From Gordonia sp. UBA5067 (GTDB lineage: Bacteria > Actinomycetota > Actinomycetes > Mycobacteriales > Mycobacteriaceae), in NCBI RefSeq assembly GCF_002414845.1, contig NZ_DIAX01000058.1:1-34579 (forward strand): a stretch of 34,579 nt of DNA, read 5' to 3'. The notes below the pieces were generated by a model. It saw only the letters and a program-made list of their open reading frames with translations. It was not told the DNA's origin and searched no databases. Both the position numbers and the translations under genes were made by a program. Shown in pieces: positions 16,861-24,260 of the stretch. The number at the start of each line of letters is the position of its first letter. Position 1 is the first letter of the stretch.

Positions 16861-16927
16861 CGGCCAAGTTGGCCCCTTCGGCGGGTTGCTCGCTAAATGC
16901 CCTGGTCAGAGCGGTGAATAGTTGTTA

Positions 16928-16957
16928 TTGCAAACGTCGACCACACGCGCGTATAGT
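16928..16957 (+). promoter_or_regulatory. Promoter of the 6C RNA
   Basis: TTGCAA (16928-16933) and TATAGT (16952-16957) are separated by 18 nt. This is the clearest sigma-A-type promoter in the window and predicts a start at about 16964, just before the first RNA hairpin. Confidence 0.7.
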
Positions 16958-16963
16958 GTGAAT

Positions 16964-17055
16964 CACCCGGTGCAAACCGGGTCCTTTCAGCCCGACCCCC
17001 CGGGGCTGAAACGTGATGACCCCGGCCTTCTCCCCCCATTGGCCGGGGTCGTCCT
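16964..17055 (+). ncRNA. 6C small RNA (B11-like)
   Basis: Three consecutive perfect hairpins follow the promoter. The first is ACCCGG/CCGGGT (16965-16982). The second is TTTCAGCCC/GGGCTGAAA (16985-17011), with six C at 16996-17001 in its loop. The third is GACCCCGGCC/GGCCGGGGTC (17018-17050), with six C at 17032-17037 in its loop. Two hairpins with runs of six C in their loops define the actinobacterial 6C RNA family. The place agrees: the M. tuberculosis member B11 lies between Rv3660c (ssd) and Rv3661 (the HAD gene), and here the HAD and ssd homologues flank it, with a lipase gene between it and ssd. The C-rich loops are thought to pair with G-rich ribosome sites of target mRNAs. The last hairpin probably also terminates transcription. 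Ends are estimated. Confidence 0.88.
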
Positions 17056-17291
17056 CTATCTGCGGTCAGGTTCGGACTACGGTCCGGTTGAATCGTCGTT
17101 CGGCGAATCCGATTCTGCGTGTGCTCTCGAGCCCACGACTACTTAGACGCACCCGGTGGCCGATCGGTTCCATCAGAGTTTCAGATTCACCCTCGCGGCT
17201 TTCGGGTGCGATTTGCAGAACCTCCCTCAGCCGACGTGCCCGGGCAGTAGATTCTCGCTTTGACGTGGCAGTTCGCAACCAAGGGGAGAGC

Positions 17292-18266
17292 ATGACTCGA
17301 AGTACTCGTCGACGTGGAGTGGGTTTCCTGCGATCGGGGGTGCTGGCCGCACTGGCCGCACTGGCCCTCGCGGTGGCCGCCGCACCGACCGCGGACGCCG
17401 CCCCGCGCTACCCGGAGGACTTCAACTTCTTCTCCGGTATCCCCTATGAGTTGACCAACCACGGCGGATCATTGCCCGGCACGAACAACCCGAACTGCAA
17501 GCCTTCGCCGGAACACCCCCGACCGGTCGTGCTGCTGCATGGCACCGGCGGCGGGCAGCAGACCAACTGGGGCGCCTACGGTGGAATGCTCGCGAACCGG
17601 GGGTACTGCGTCTACGCGCTGACATACGGCGCGCTACCCCTGCCGTGGCCGTTCACCGCCGTCGGCGGAATGGGGCCGATCGAGGACTCCGCGCGGCAGT
17701 TGAAGGTGTTCATCGATGCAGTGCTCACGCGCACCGGCGCCGCCACTGTCGACATCGTCGGCCATTCGCAGGGCACCATCATGCCGACGTATTACATGAA
17801 GTTCCTCGGCGGTGCCTCCAAAGTGACCAGGTATGTCTCGCTGGCGCCGCTGTGGCAGGGGACGATGGGCTCCCTCATGGCCCCGGTCTCGAAGTTCATG
17901 AGCGCTTTGGGCGTGCAGGACCGCTGGCTGCCGATCTGCCAGGCGTGCAGTCAGATCCTTACCGGTGCGCCATTTATCGACAAGATCTGGCAGGGCGGTT
18001 CGCCGTACATCAAAGGCATCGACTACACCAACATCTCCACGCGATTCGACGAGTTGATCCTGCCGTACACCAGTGGGCAGGTACCCGCGCAGCGGCCGGG
18101 CGAGAAGGTGCGCAACATCGTCGTGCAAGACACGTGTGCGCAGGACTTCAGCGACCATGCGGCGATCGCCGGTTCGCGCCGCGCCGCCTACATGGTGCTC
18201 AATGCGCTCGACCCGCAGCACCCGGTGACAGTGCCCTGCATGCTCGTGCCGCCGTTCACCGGCTGA
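17292..18266 (+). CDS. Secreted triacylglycerol lipase (class 2 lipase, alpha/beta hydrolase)
   Basis: 324-residue secreted hydrolase. A Sec signal peptide with a twin-Arg-like basic start (MTRSTRRRGVGFLRSG), a hydrophobic core and a cleavage site near residue 36 (ADA/A) precedes the lipase domain. VVLLHGTGGG (79-88) is the oxyanion loop, and GHSQG places the nucleophile at Ser159. The acid and base are probably in the DTCAQDFSDHAAI segment near the C-terminus. Four or more Cys (including C69 and C106) could form disulfides outside the cell. The enzyme probably cleaves lipid esters. ATG 17292 has AGGGGAGAG just upstream. The 236-bp leader region between the 6C RNA and this gene holds a possible TAGATT -10 at 17248-17253 and nothing else I can name. 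It is an insertion relative to the M. tuberculosis order. Confidence 0.87.
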   Translation: MTRSTRRRGVGFLRSGVLAALAALALAVAAAPTADAAPRYPEDFNFFSGIPYELTNHGGSLPGTNNPNCKPSPEHPRPVVLLHGTGGGQQTNWGAYGGMLANRGYCVYALTYGALPLPWPFTAVGGMGPIEDSARQLKVFIDAVLTRTGAATVDIVGHSQGTIMPTYYMKFLGGASKVTRYVSLAPLWQGTMGSLMAPVSKFMSALGVQDRWLPICQACSQILTGAPFIDKIWQGGSPYIKGIDYTNISTRFDELILPYTSGQVPAQRPGEKVRNIVVQDTCAQDFSDHAAIAGSRRAAYMVLNALDPQHPVTVPCMLVPPFTG

Positions 18267-18407
18267 GGAGCCCGGCCGGTGGGGCAATGGCGCGCGTCGT
18301 GTGGCGCGTCACCGATGGCGGTGTGTCACCCCGGTACGTCGAAGTGACCGGCCCAGCTCGATCTTTACGACCGGTCGTGTTCGTCGCACGGTAGACGTGG
18401 GTCGGTG

Positions 18408-18433
18408 TTGTCCACAGATTCTCGGCGTCCACA
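18408..18433 (+). promoter_or_regulatory. DnaA-box-like pair upstream of the Tad-like operon
   Basis: TTGTCCACA (18408-18416) is identical to the actinobacterial DnaA box. GCGTCCACA (18425-18433) is a second, 7 of 9, copy in the same direction 17 bp on. Both lie 60-90 bp before the ssd-like start. Confidence 0.45.
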
Positions 18434-18496
18434 TCCGGGGGCGGATCGCGATGCCCGCGCGGAGATCTCGACGGCCCTGAGGGCGACACTCGCCGT

Positions 18497-19555
18497 ATGG
18501 CCGAATTGACGATGTACGTCGGGACCGAGCTCGCCGAAGAGGTGTGGCGCTGTGCTGCAGCGGCCGGCTATACCGTTGTGCCGGCCGACCCGGTCGATGA
18601 TTCCGGGTATTGGCCGGGGGCCGACGTGGTCGTCGTGGACGCCGCCGCGGTGAACGTGCTCATCGAGTCCCCGGTGGCACGTCGGCACGCGGTCCTCCTC
18701 GTCTGCCCGGCGGATGCTCCTCCCCGGGTATGGCAAGATGCACTCGCGATCGGGGTGACCGACGGATTCGAGTTGCCCGCCGACGAGGAGCGGCTGGTCG
18801 CCGCGCTGACCGATCTGCGGGCCCCGAAACAGTCCGGCGGCAGGGTTCTCGCGGTGTTGGGCGGACACGGCGGCGCAGGTGCCACCACGTTGGCGGCGGC
18901 AACCGGATTGGCTGCGGCGCAGTCAGATTCGCGTCGACGAGTCCTGCTGATCGGTCCAGATGAGACGGGCGCCGGGATTGACCTGATGCTCGGGATCGAA
19001 GACGTCGACGGACCCCGGACAGCCGATCTGAGCGCGGTCGGCGGGCGCCTGAGCCATGACGCCCTGCACGAGGCATTGCCGCATGTCGATCGACGGCTGT
19101 CGGTTCTCGCGGCCGAGCCACGAACGGGTCGGGCAGGGGGGCACGCGGAGTCGGTGGTTGCCGCCGTTGACGCCGGACGGGCGGGCGGCGACGTCGTGGT
19201 CGTCGATGTTCCCCGAACCCAACCGGCACTGCGACGCGAACTGCTCCACCGCGCCGATCTCATCGTGCTGCTCAGCCGGGCGCTGCTGCCCGCCATTGCG
19301 GCGACCCGGGCCGCACACCGAGACATCGGTGAGAGTCGCGGTCAAGCCGAGTTGGTGCTGCGCGGTCCGGCGCCGTCCGGAGTCCCCGTCGACGAAATGG
19401 CGTGGGCGGCGGGATTGCCACTCCTCGGCTACTACCGGAGTGATCCGTCGCTGCCGTCTCGGATGGAGAGCGGCGCGCTGCGGCCATCGCCGCGCAGCCC
19501 ACTGGGCGTGGTCGCCGGGCGGTTGTGCCGGCGCCTCGACGAGGCGGCGTCGTGA
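18497..19555 (+). CDS. ssd: Ssd/CpaE-like protein, MinD-superfamily (helicase/secretion neighbourhood)
   Basis: 352-residue protein with an N-terminal receiver-like domain (about 1-110) and a C-terminal MinD/ParA-type ATPase domain. It matches the actinobacterial CpaE homologue; in mycobacteria Rv3660c (Ssd) inhibits septum formation when overproduced. The P-loop reads GGHGGAGATT (122-131): the signature Lys and the catalytic-loop Lys of KGGxGKT are His and Ala, so ATP binding or hydrolysis may be weak. In CpaE the protein positions the Tad pilus machine at the pole. The start ATG has GACACT 6 nt upstream, a weak leaderless signal. The stop overlaps the tadA-like start (GTGA), making it the first gene of the seven-gene operon. 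Confidence 0.87.
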   Translation: MAELTMYVGTELAEEVWRCAAAAGYTVVPADPVDDSGYWPGADVVVVDAAAVNVLIESPVARRHAVLLVCPADAPPRVWQDALAIGVTDGFELPADEERLVAALTDLRAPKQSGGRVLAVLGGHGGAGATTLAAATGLAAAQSDSRRRVLLIGPDETGAGIDLMLGIEDVDGPRTADLSAVGGRLSHDALHEALPHVDRRLSVLAAEPRTGRAGGHAESVVAAVDAGRAGGDVVVVDVPRTQPALRRELLHRADLIVLLSRALLPAIAATRAAHRDIGESRGQAELVLRGPAPSGVPVDEMAWAAGLPLLGYYRSDPSLPSRMESGALRPSPRSPLGVVAGRLCRRLDEAAS

Positions 19556-20772
19556 GCGCGCCGCCGCGCCGGGTCTCGACCGCGGGCAGCGTGCCCGCCA
19601 TCGACCCGGCTCTCGTCGATCGCGTGCGCGAGCGGTTGGCGGCCCGAGGCGATGGCGGACCGGGGGTGCCGACGGTGCAGTCGCTAGCCGCGGCGATCCG
19701 TGCGGAGTCACCCGGTGTAATCGGTGACACCGACCTGTTGGCGGCACTGCGTTACCTGCAGACCGAGTTCGTCGGCGCCGGACCCCTCGAGCAACTGCTG
19801 GCCGATCCGAATACCACGGATATCCTCGTCGTGGGGCCTGATGCGGTGTGGGTGGACCGCGGCACCGGGCTGCAGCGGACCTCGGTCGGCTTCGAGGACG
19901 AGGCGGCGTTGCGTCGATTGGCCGCGCGGCTTGCGCTCGGTGCGGGCCGTCGGCTCGATGATGCCCAGCCGTGGGTCGATGGCCAGCTCTGCGACATCGG
20001 GCGCCACGGTGCGATGGTTCGGCTGCACGCGATCATCCCGCCGGTTGCGGCTGACGGCACCTGCCTCTCGCTGCGGGTGCTCCGCCCGGCGCGCCAGGAC
20101 TTCGCATCACTCGTTGACTGTGGTGCGCTGCCCGCGCCGGTTCGCGATCTGGTCGTCGAGATCGTCGGGAAGCGATTGGCCTTCCTCATCGCCGGCGGGA
20201 CCGGGGCGGGGAAGACGACGCTGCTCAACGGTCTGCTCGGAATTGTGGACCCGGCCGAGCGGATCGTGTGCGTCGAGGATGCACCCGAACTGCGTCCCCA
20301 GCACCCGCACACGGTTCGGCTGGTGGCCCGCGCGGCGAATACCGAGGGGGCGGGCGAGGTCCCGCTGCGGGCCCTGGTTCGTCAGGCGTTGCGGATGCGG
20401 CCGGACCGGATCGTGGTCGGGGAAGTGCGGGGGGCCGAGGTCGTGGACCTGCTCGCGGCCCTCAACACCGGACACGACGGGTGCGCCGGAACCGTGCACG
20501 CGAACTCTGCGGCCGAGGTCCCGGCGCGGATGGAGGCACTCGCCGCGCTCGGCGGACTGAACCGGGCGGCGTTGCACAGCCAGTTGGCGGCAGCGATCCA
20601 GGTGGTTTTCGTCGTCGGCCGCGACCGCGATGGGGCGCGAGGTCTCACACAGATCGGGCTGGTATCCCGCGGCGATTCGCCGCTGGTGGAGATCGTGCCG
20701 GTCTGGCGGCGGACCACCGGGTTTGCCCCGTCCTTGACGCGGCTGCGGGCCCTGCTGGCGGAGCGGTCATGA
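19552..20772 (+). CDS. tadA: TadA-type secretion/pilus ATPase
   Basis: 406-residue hexameric type II/IV secretion ATPase that powers Tad pilus assembly. Walker A is AGGTGAGKTT (214-223; Lys221), the Asp box VEDAPEL begins at 241, Walker B is RPDRIVVGEVRG (283-294) and the His box is GTVHAN (313-318), all intact. The N-terminal domain (about 15-110) is the usual TadA N2-like region. GTG 19552 overlaps the ssd-like stop; a longer frame from 19525 would lie inside ssd. It is translationally coupled to the tadB-like gene by ATGA. Homologue: Rv3659c. It is the only such ATPase in the window, so it may drive both extension and retraction, as in Caulobacter. Confidence 0.94.
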   Translation: MSAPPRRVSTAGSVPAIDPALVDRVRERLAARGDGGPGVPTVQSLAAAIRAESPGVIGDTDLLAALRYLQTEFVGAGPLEQLLADPNTTDILVVGPDAVWVDRGTGLQRTSVGFEDEAALRRLAARLALGAGRRLDDAQPWVDGQLCDIGRHGAMVRLHAIIPPVAADGTCLSLRVLRPARQDFASLVDCGALPAPVRDLVVEIVGKRLAFLIAGGTGAGKTTLLNGLLGIVDPAERIVCVEDAPELRPQHPHTVRLVARAANTEGAGEVPLRALVRQALRMRPDRIVVGEVRGAEVVDLLAALNTGHDGCAGTVHANSAAEVPARMEALAALGGLNRAALHSQLAAAIQVVFVVGRDRDGARGLTQIGLVSRGDSPLVEIVPVWRRTTGFAPSLTRLRALLAERS

Positions 20773-21560
20773 GCATGCTCGGGCTACTCTGCGCGGCGCT
20801 GGCGGCACTGATCGGCGGGCGTCCTCGCGACCATTTTCGCTGGCGCGCGCTATTAGCGGCGCCGACGACGACCGGCGCGGGTGATCGCCGACGGTGGGCG
20901 GCACCGATGGTGGTGGCGACGGTGGGCGCGTCAGCGCTGACCGGGGCGGTGGGACTGGTCGTGGCGGCGGCGGTGGCCGGCGCGACCGGGTGGTGGCTGA
21001 TGGGTCGTGGGGTCCGTGGACGGTCCGAGATGGCACGCGGCGAGGCACTCGTGCGAGCGATGTCGATCGTCACTGCGGAACTCTCCGTCGGAGCACCCAT
21101 CGCACAGGCGTGTGCCTGTGCCGGGGCAGAGATCCTCGCCGACGATCCGTCGTCGGCGGTGGGACGTGATCTCGCTATTCTGGCCGCCCGCGTCCACCTC
21201 GGTGGGGGCATCGAGACGACGCGCGCCGGGACCGCCCGGCCGATCGCGGCCCTGTGGTCGACATCCGCTCGATTCGGATTGCCGCTGGGTGACCTATTGG
21301 CTGCAAGCCGGGCAGACCTCGTGGCGCGCCACCGGTTCGCCGCGCATACGAAGGCGGGGTTAGCGGGCCCGCGGGCGACTGCTCGTGTACTGGCGGTTCT
21401 GCCGGTGTTCGGGTTGTTGCTCGGCCAGGCAATCGGGGCGGATCCGGTGCGCGTCCTCCTGGACCGCGGACCCGGGTCGGTACTACTGGTGGTGGGGACC
21501 GTCCTGGCGGCGGCCGGCGTGGCGTGGTCCGAGTACATCGTCGACCGGGTGTTGTCGTGA
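20769..21560 (+). CDS. tadB: TadB-like inner-membrane platform protein
   Basis: 263-residue membrane protein of the type II secretion F family. Hydrophobic segments lie at about 3-17, 46-78 (two helices close together), 204-224 and 234-255. The cytosolic part between them (about 85-200) is the T2SSF domain, with ALVRAMSIVTAELSVGAPIAQA and the later SARFGLPLGDLLAASRADL repeat-like half. It forms, with the TadC-like protein, the platform on which the ATPase acts. It starts at ATGA overlapping tadA and ends overlapping tadC. Homologue: Rv3658c. Confidence 0.85.
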   Translation: MSMLGLLCAALAALIGGRPRDHFRWRALLAAPTTTGAGDRRRWAAPMVVATVGASALTGAVGLVVAAAVAGATGWWLMGRGVRGRSEMARGEALVRAMSIVTAELSVGAPIAQACACAGAEILADDPSSAVGRDLAILAARVHLGGGIETTRAGTARPIAALWSTSARFGLPLGDLLAASRADLVARHRFAAHTKAGLAGPRATARVLAVLPVFGLLLGQAIGADPVRVLLDRGPGSVLLVVGTVLAAAGVAWSEYIVDRVLS

Positions 21561-22123
21561 GTGTGGCGTTGGCGCTACTCGCGGGCTCGCTGCTTGCATT
21601 GCCGCCGGCCGTCTGGTCATTGCGGCGGTTTCGGGACCCACGACCGGCGCCGATTGCCGAGGTGCCCGGCGACGCCGGTCCGTTCGCCGAAGCCGCCGCC
21701 TACGATCTGCTGGCCGTCTGCCTTCGGAGCGGCTTGTCGGCCGCCGCCGCGGCATCGGCGGTGGCCGTCTCGACGCACGGCCCGCTGGCTTCGACGCTGG
21801 GCCGGGTAGCGGACCTGGTCGCACTGGGAACCGACGCCGCCACGGCGTGGCAACGCGAGGCCGGGGACCGTGCCGGGTTCACCGAGCTGGCCGCTCTGGT
21901 ACGGCGCACCTCGACGTCAGGTGCGGCGTTCGCCGACGGACTGGCCGAGCTCGCGCAGCGTCGCCGCGATGACGCGCAGGACGCGGCGCTGGCAGCGGCA
22001 GAGCGGGCGGGGGTGCGGATCAGTGCGCCACTCGGGCTCTGCTTTCTGCCGGCGTTCGTGTGCCTGGGGATTGTTCCGGTCGTTCTCGGACTGGCGTCGT
22101 CGGTTTGGGGGACGGCGTTCTGA
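21557..22123 (+). CDS. tadC: TadC-like inner-membrane platform protein
   Basis: 188-residue second platform protein of the T2SSF family, shorter than proteobacterial TadC (about 300). An N-terminal membrane segment (about 2-18) is followed by a helical T2SSF domain (43-155) containing AAYDLLAVCLRSGLSAAAA and TSTSGAAFADGLAELAQ. A C-terminal membrane segment lies at about 160-184. GTG 21557 overlaps the tadB stop. The 82-bp gap after it is the only sizeable gap in the operon and contains an RNA hairpin just before the pilin gene. Homologue: Rv3657c. Confidence 0.85.
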   Translation: MSVALALLAGSLLALPPAVWSLRRFRDPRPAPIAEVPGDAGPFAEAAAYDLLAVCLRSGLSAAAAASAVAVSTHGPLASTLGRVADLVALGTDAATAWQREAGDRAGFTELAALVRRTSTSGAAFADGLAELAQRRRDDAQDAALAAAERAGVRISAPLGLCFLPAFVCLGIVPVVLGLASSVWGTAF

Positions 22124-22169
22124 GATCGGCCGGAGGTGCGCGGCGAATGCCACGCACGAACGAGGACTG

Positions 22170-22190
22170 GCGACTCGACCGTCGGGTCGC
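22170..22190 (+). other. mRNA hairpin immediately before the pilin gene
   Basis: GCGACTCG pairs with CGGGTCGC (8 bp, one U-G pair) around an ACCGT loop. The pilin ribosome site GGGAGGGGGA starts at the next base. It could protect a processed pilin mRNA or slow translation read-in from tadC. Confidence 0.45.
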
Positions 22191-22205
22191 GGGAGGGGGA
22201 GTGAG

Positions 22206-22400
22206 ATGACATCGAGGATGATTCGGTACGTGCGGGGGCTGCTGGGCGACGAGTCCGGGATGAGTACCGCTGAGTACGCGATCGGAACGATCGCGGCCGC
22301 CGGTTTCGGTGCGCTGCTCTACACGGTGGTCACCGGCGACTCGGTCGTAGGTGCGTTGACGAACATTATCGCCAAGGCACTCTCGACATCAGTCGGGTGA
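22206..22400 (+). CDS. DUF4244 pilin-like protein (Flp pilin analogue)
   Basis: 64-residue protein that is very likely the main pilin. It has a short basic leader, then ESG-MSTAEYAIGTIAAAGFGA: a prepilin peptidase site G18/M19 with Glu at +5 (E23) and Tyr next to it, as in Flp pilins, followed by one hydrophobic helix (about 24-42) and a short C-terminal stretch. DUF4244 is the actinobacterial family at this operon position (Rv3656c). The ribosome site GGGAGGGGG is the strongest in the operon, and the gene is set apart by a hairpin, both consistent with higher expression than the machinery genes. It overlaps tadE by GTGA. Confidence 0.87.
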   Translation: MTSRMIRYVRGLLGDESGMSTAEYAIGTIAAAGFGALLYTVVTGDSVVGALTNIIAKALSTSVG

Positions 22401-22792
22401 GACGGGTGCGCTGCTGGATCTGCCGGGTGCTGCGCGACGAAGCCGGCATGGCGACGGTCGAGGCCGCGTACGCTCTCGCCGCCATCAGCGTCGTCATGCT
22501 GTCGTGCCTGGGCGGTCTGGCCGCCATGACCTCGGCGGTGAGGTGCGTCGACGCGGCGCGCGAAGTCGCGCGGCTCACCGCCGCCGGGGACATGCGGGCC
22601 CGGATGGTCGGGGCGGCCGTAGCGCCGAGTGGTGCGCGGATCTCGGTGGTGGTCAGCGGCGACGACGTGCGGGTGCGCGTCGAAGCCGGCGCACCGCTGT
22701 TGCCCATGCTCACCGTGAGCGGCACCGCGGTCGCACTTATGGAGCCGCGCGACGACGAGGGCAGCAATGCGAGCATCACCTCGGAGCGGTGA
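22397..22792 (+). CDS. tadE: TadE-like minor pseudopilin
   Basis: 131-residue TadE-type pseudopilin. The N-terminus has a prepilin cleavage pattern EAG-MATVEAAYALAAIS, G17/M18 with Glu22 at +5, followed by a hydrophobic helix (about 23-50). The remainder is a small extracytoplasmic domain of mixed strands. Five Cys-poor residues aside, only C6, C9, C37 and C48 are present, two of them in the leader. The GTG start overlaps the DUF4244 stop. The 3' end overlaps the next gene by 26 bp in another frame. Homologue: Rv3655c. In M. tuberculosis this protein has been reported as exported. Confidence 0.85.
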   Translation: MRRVRCWICRVLRDEAGMATVEAAYALAAISVVMLSCLGGLAAMTSAVRCVDAAREVARLTAAGDMRARMVGAAVAPSGARISVVVSGDDVRVRVEAGAPLLPMLTVSGTAVALMEPRDDEGSNASITSER

Positions 22793-23138
22793 CGACGGCT
22801 CGGCAACCATCGTGGGCGTCGCGGTCGTTGCGGGCGTCGTCGCGCTGACCGTGGCGCTGGCCACGATCGGGACGGCAGTCCTGGCGCGTCACCATGCCAC
22901 GGCGGCGGCGGAGTTGGGTGCGTTGGCGGCGGCCTCCGTCCTGATGACCGACAGCGCCGAGCCGTGTGCGACGGCCGCCAGGATTGTTCGTGCGCAGGGT
23001 GATCCACGGCTTCACCTGGATGCCTGCGACATCGACGGCGAGCAGGTCGAACTGCACGTTTCCGCGTCGGTCAGTCTGGGCCGGTTCGGTATTCGCACCG
23101 CGCGGGTGCGTGCCAGAGCGGGGCCGATCGGATCCTGA
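22767..23138 (+). CDS. TadE-like/TadG-like protein of the helicase/secretion neighbourhood (Rv3654c type)
   Basis: 123-residue protein with one membrane helix (about 14-40) and an exported C-terminal domain with two cysteines (C67, C87) that could pair. The sequence before the helix, DDG-SATIVGVAV, resembles a prepilin site but has Val instead of Glu at +5, so it may keep its N-terminus as an anchor, as TadG does. It begins 26 bp before the tadE stop at an ATG with GAGGG upstream and is the last gene of the operon. The 94 bp to the pirin gene contain a TTGACA at 23208-23213 but no well-placed -10. Confidence 0.78.
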   Translation: MRASPRSGDDGSATIVGVAVVAGVVALTVALATIGTAVLARHHATAAAELGALAAASVLMTDSAEPCATAARIVRAQGDPRLHLDACDIDGEQVELHVSASVSLGRFGIRTARVRARAGPIGS

Positions 23139-23232
23139 CCCCGCCGGTGCCCAGATTCTCGGTGAGTGTGCCCGGGAGGGGTTCACGGTGGAGAACTGCG
23201 CCGCGCCTTGACAGGTGGGTGATGCTGGGAGG

Positions 23233-24237
23233 ATGAGCAACCTCGATGAGAATCCCACGATCGCGGTGCTGTCACCGGGGCAGCCGTGCACGGCGGTGGA
23301 GATTCTGGAACCGCGGGCGGTGCCGTTGGGCGGGCCGCGTGCCATGACCGTCTACCGCACCATCCCGCAACTGCGGCGCTCCCTCGTCGGCGCGTGGTGT
23401 TTTCTAGATCACTACGGGCCCGACGACGTCTCCGCGACCGGCGGCATGGTGGTGCCGCGCCACCCGCACACCGGGTTGGCCACCGTGTCGTGGCTTTTCG
23501 ACGGCCAGATCGATCACCTGGACTCCGGCGGCAATGCGGCCCGGGTGCGCCCCGGAGAGCTGAACCTCATGATCGCGGGCCGCGGCATCACCCACCAGGA
23601 GATCAGCGTTCGGGAGACGCGCGCACTGCGCGGGGTGCAACTCTGGTACGCACTGCCCGAGCAGACGCGATTCACCGACAACCATTTTGAGTACTTCGCG
23701 CCGGACCCGGTTCAGGTTGGCGGTGTGCGGGCCCTGGTGTTTCTCGGCGAGCTGCTGGGTTCGGTGTCGCCGGTCCGAACACGCACACCCGACCTACTAG
23801 GCGCCGAGCTGACGCTCGAGCCGGCCGGGTCGGTGACCCTCGCCGTCCGCACCGATTTCGAGCATGCCGTCCTCGCCGAGTCCGGCCGGGTCGTGGTCAA
23901 CGGCACCACCGCACAGCACCGGGAACTGGCCTATGTGCCGCCCGGCTCGGACACCCTGCGGATCGACGCGGGTGCCGACGGGGCGCGCATCATCCTGTTG
24001 GGCGGCATCCCGTTCGACGAGGAGATCGTCATGTGGTGGAACTTCGTCGGCCGCACCCACGACGAGATTGCCGAGTTCCGGCGCCGGTACCAAGCCGAAC
24101 TCGGCTTCGACCCGGCCGACCCGCTCGACGACGGCAAGCCGCCGCTGTTCGGCCCCTATCGGTCGGGTCAACTCCCGCCGTGGCCCGCCCCAACTCTCCC
24201 GGCGACGCGGCTGCGGCCCCGCCGCCACCGGGCCTAG
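23233..24237 (+). CDS. Pirin family protein
   Basis: 334-residue bicupin. The N-terminal cupin holds the four expected metal ligands: H77 and H79 (PRHPHTG), H121 and E123 (GRGITHQE). The C-terminal cupin contains GAELTLEPAGSVTLAV and ends with the family segment PFDEEIVMWWNFVGRTHDEI. Bacterial pirins include quercetin 2,3-dioxygenases and regulators of central metabolism, so the exact role is open. The C-terminal 40 residues (after about 295) are Pro/Arg-rich and variable. ATG 23233 has GGGAGG directly upstream. It sits between the Tad-like operon and the helicase gene, where M. tuberculosis has unrelated genes. Confidence 0.9.
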   Translation: MSNLDENPTIAVLSPGQPCTAVEILEPRAVPLGGPRAMTVYRTIPQLRRSLVGAWCFLDHYGPDDVSATGGMVVPRHPHTGLATVSWLFDGQIDHLDSGGNAARVRPGELNLMIAGRGITHQEISVRETRALRGVQLWYALPEQTRFTDNHFEYFAPDPVQVGGVRALVFLGELLGSVSPVRTRTPDLLGAELTLEPAGSVTLAVRTDFEHAVLAESGRVVVNGTTAQHRELAYVPPGSDTLRIDAGADGARIILLGGIPFDEEIVMWWNFVGRTHDEIAEFRRRYQAELGFDPADPLDDGKPPLFGPYRSGQLPPWPAPTLPATRLRPRRHRA

Positions 24238-24260
24238 CACTCGGGGCTCGGGATACGCGG

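Noticed and set aside
20268..20768. Upstream extension of the tadB-like frame
   Set aside because: It overlaps the conserved end of tadA; ATG 20769 in the ATGA overlap gives the family-length protein.
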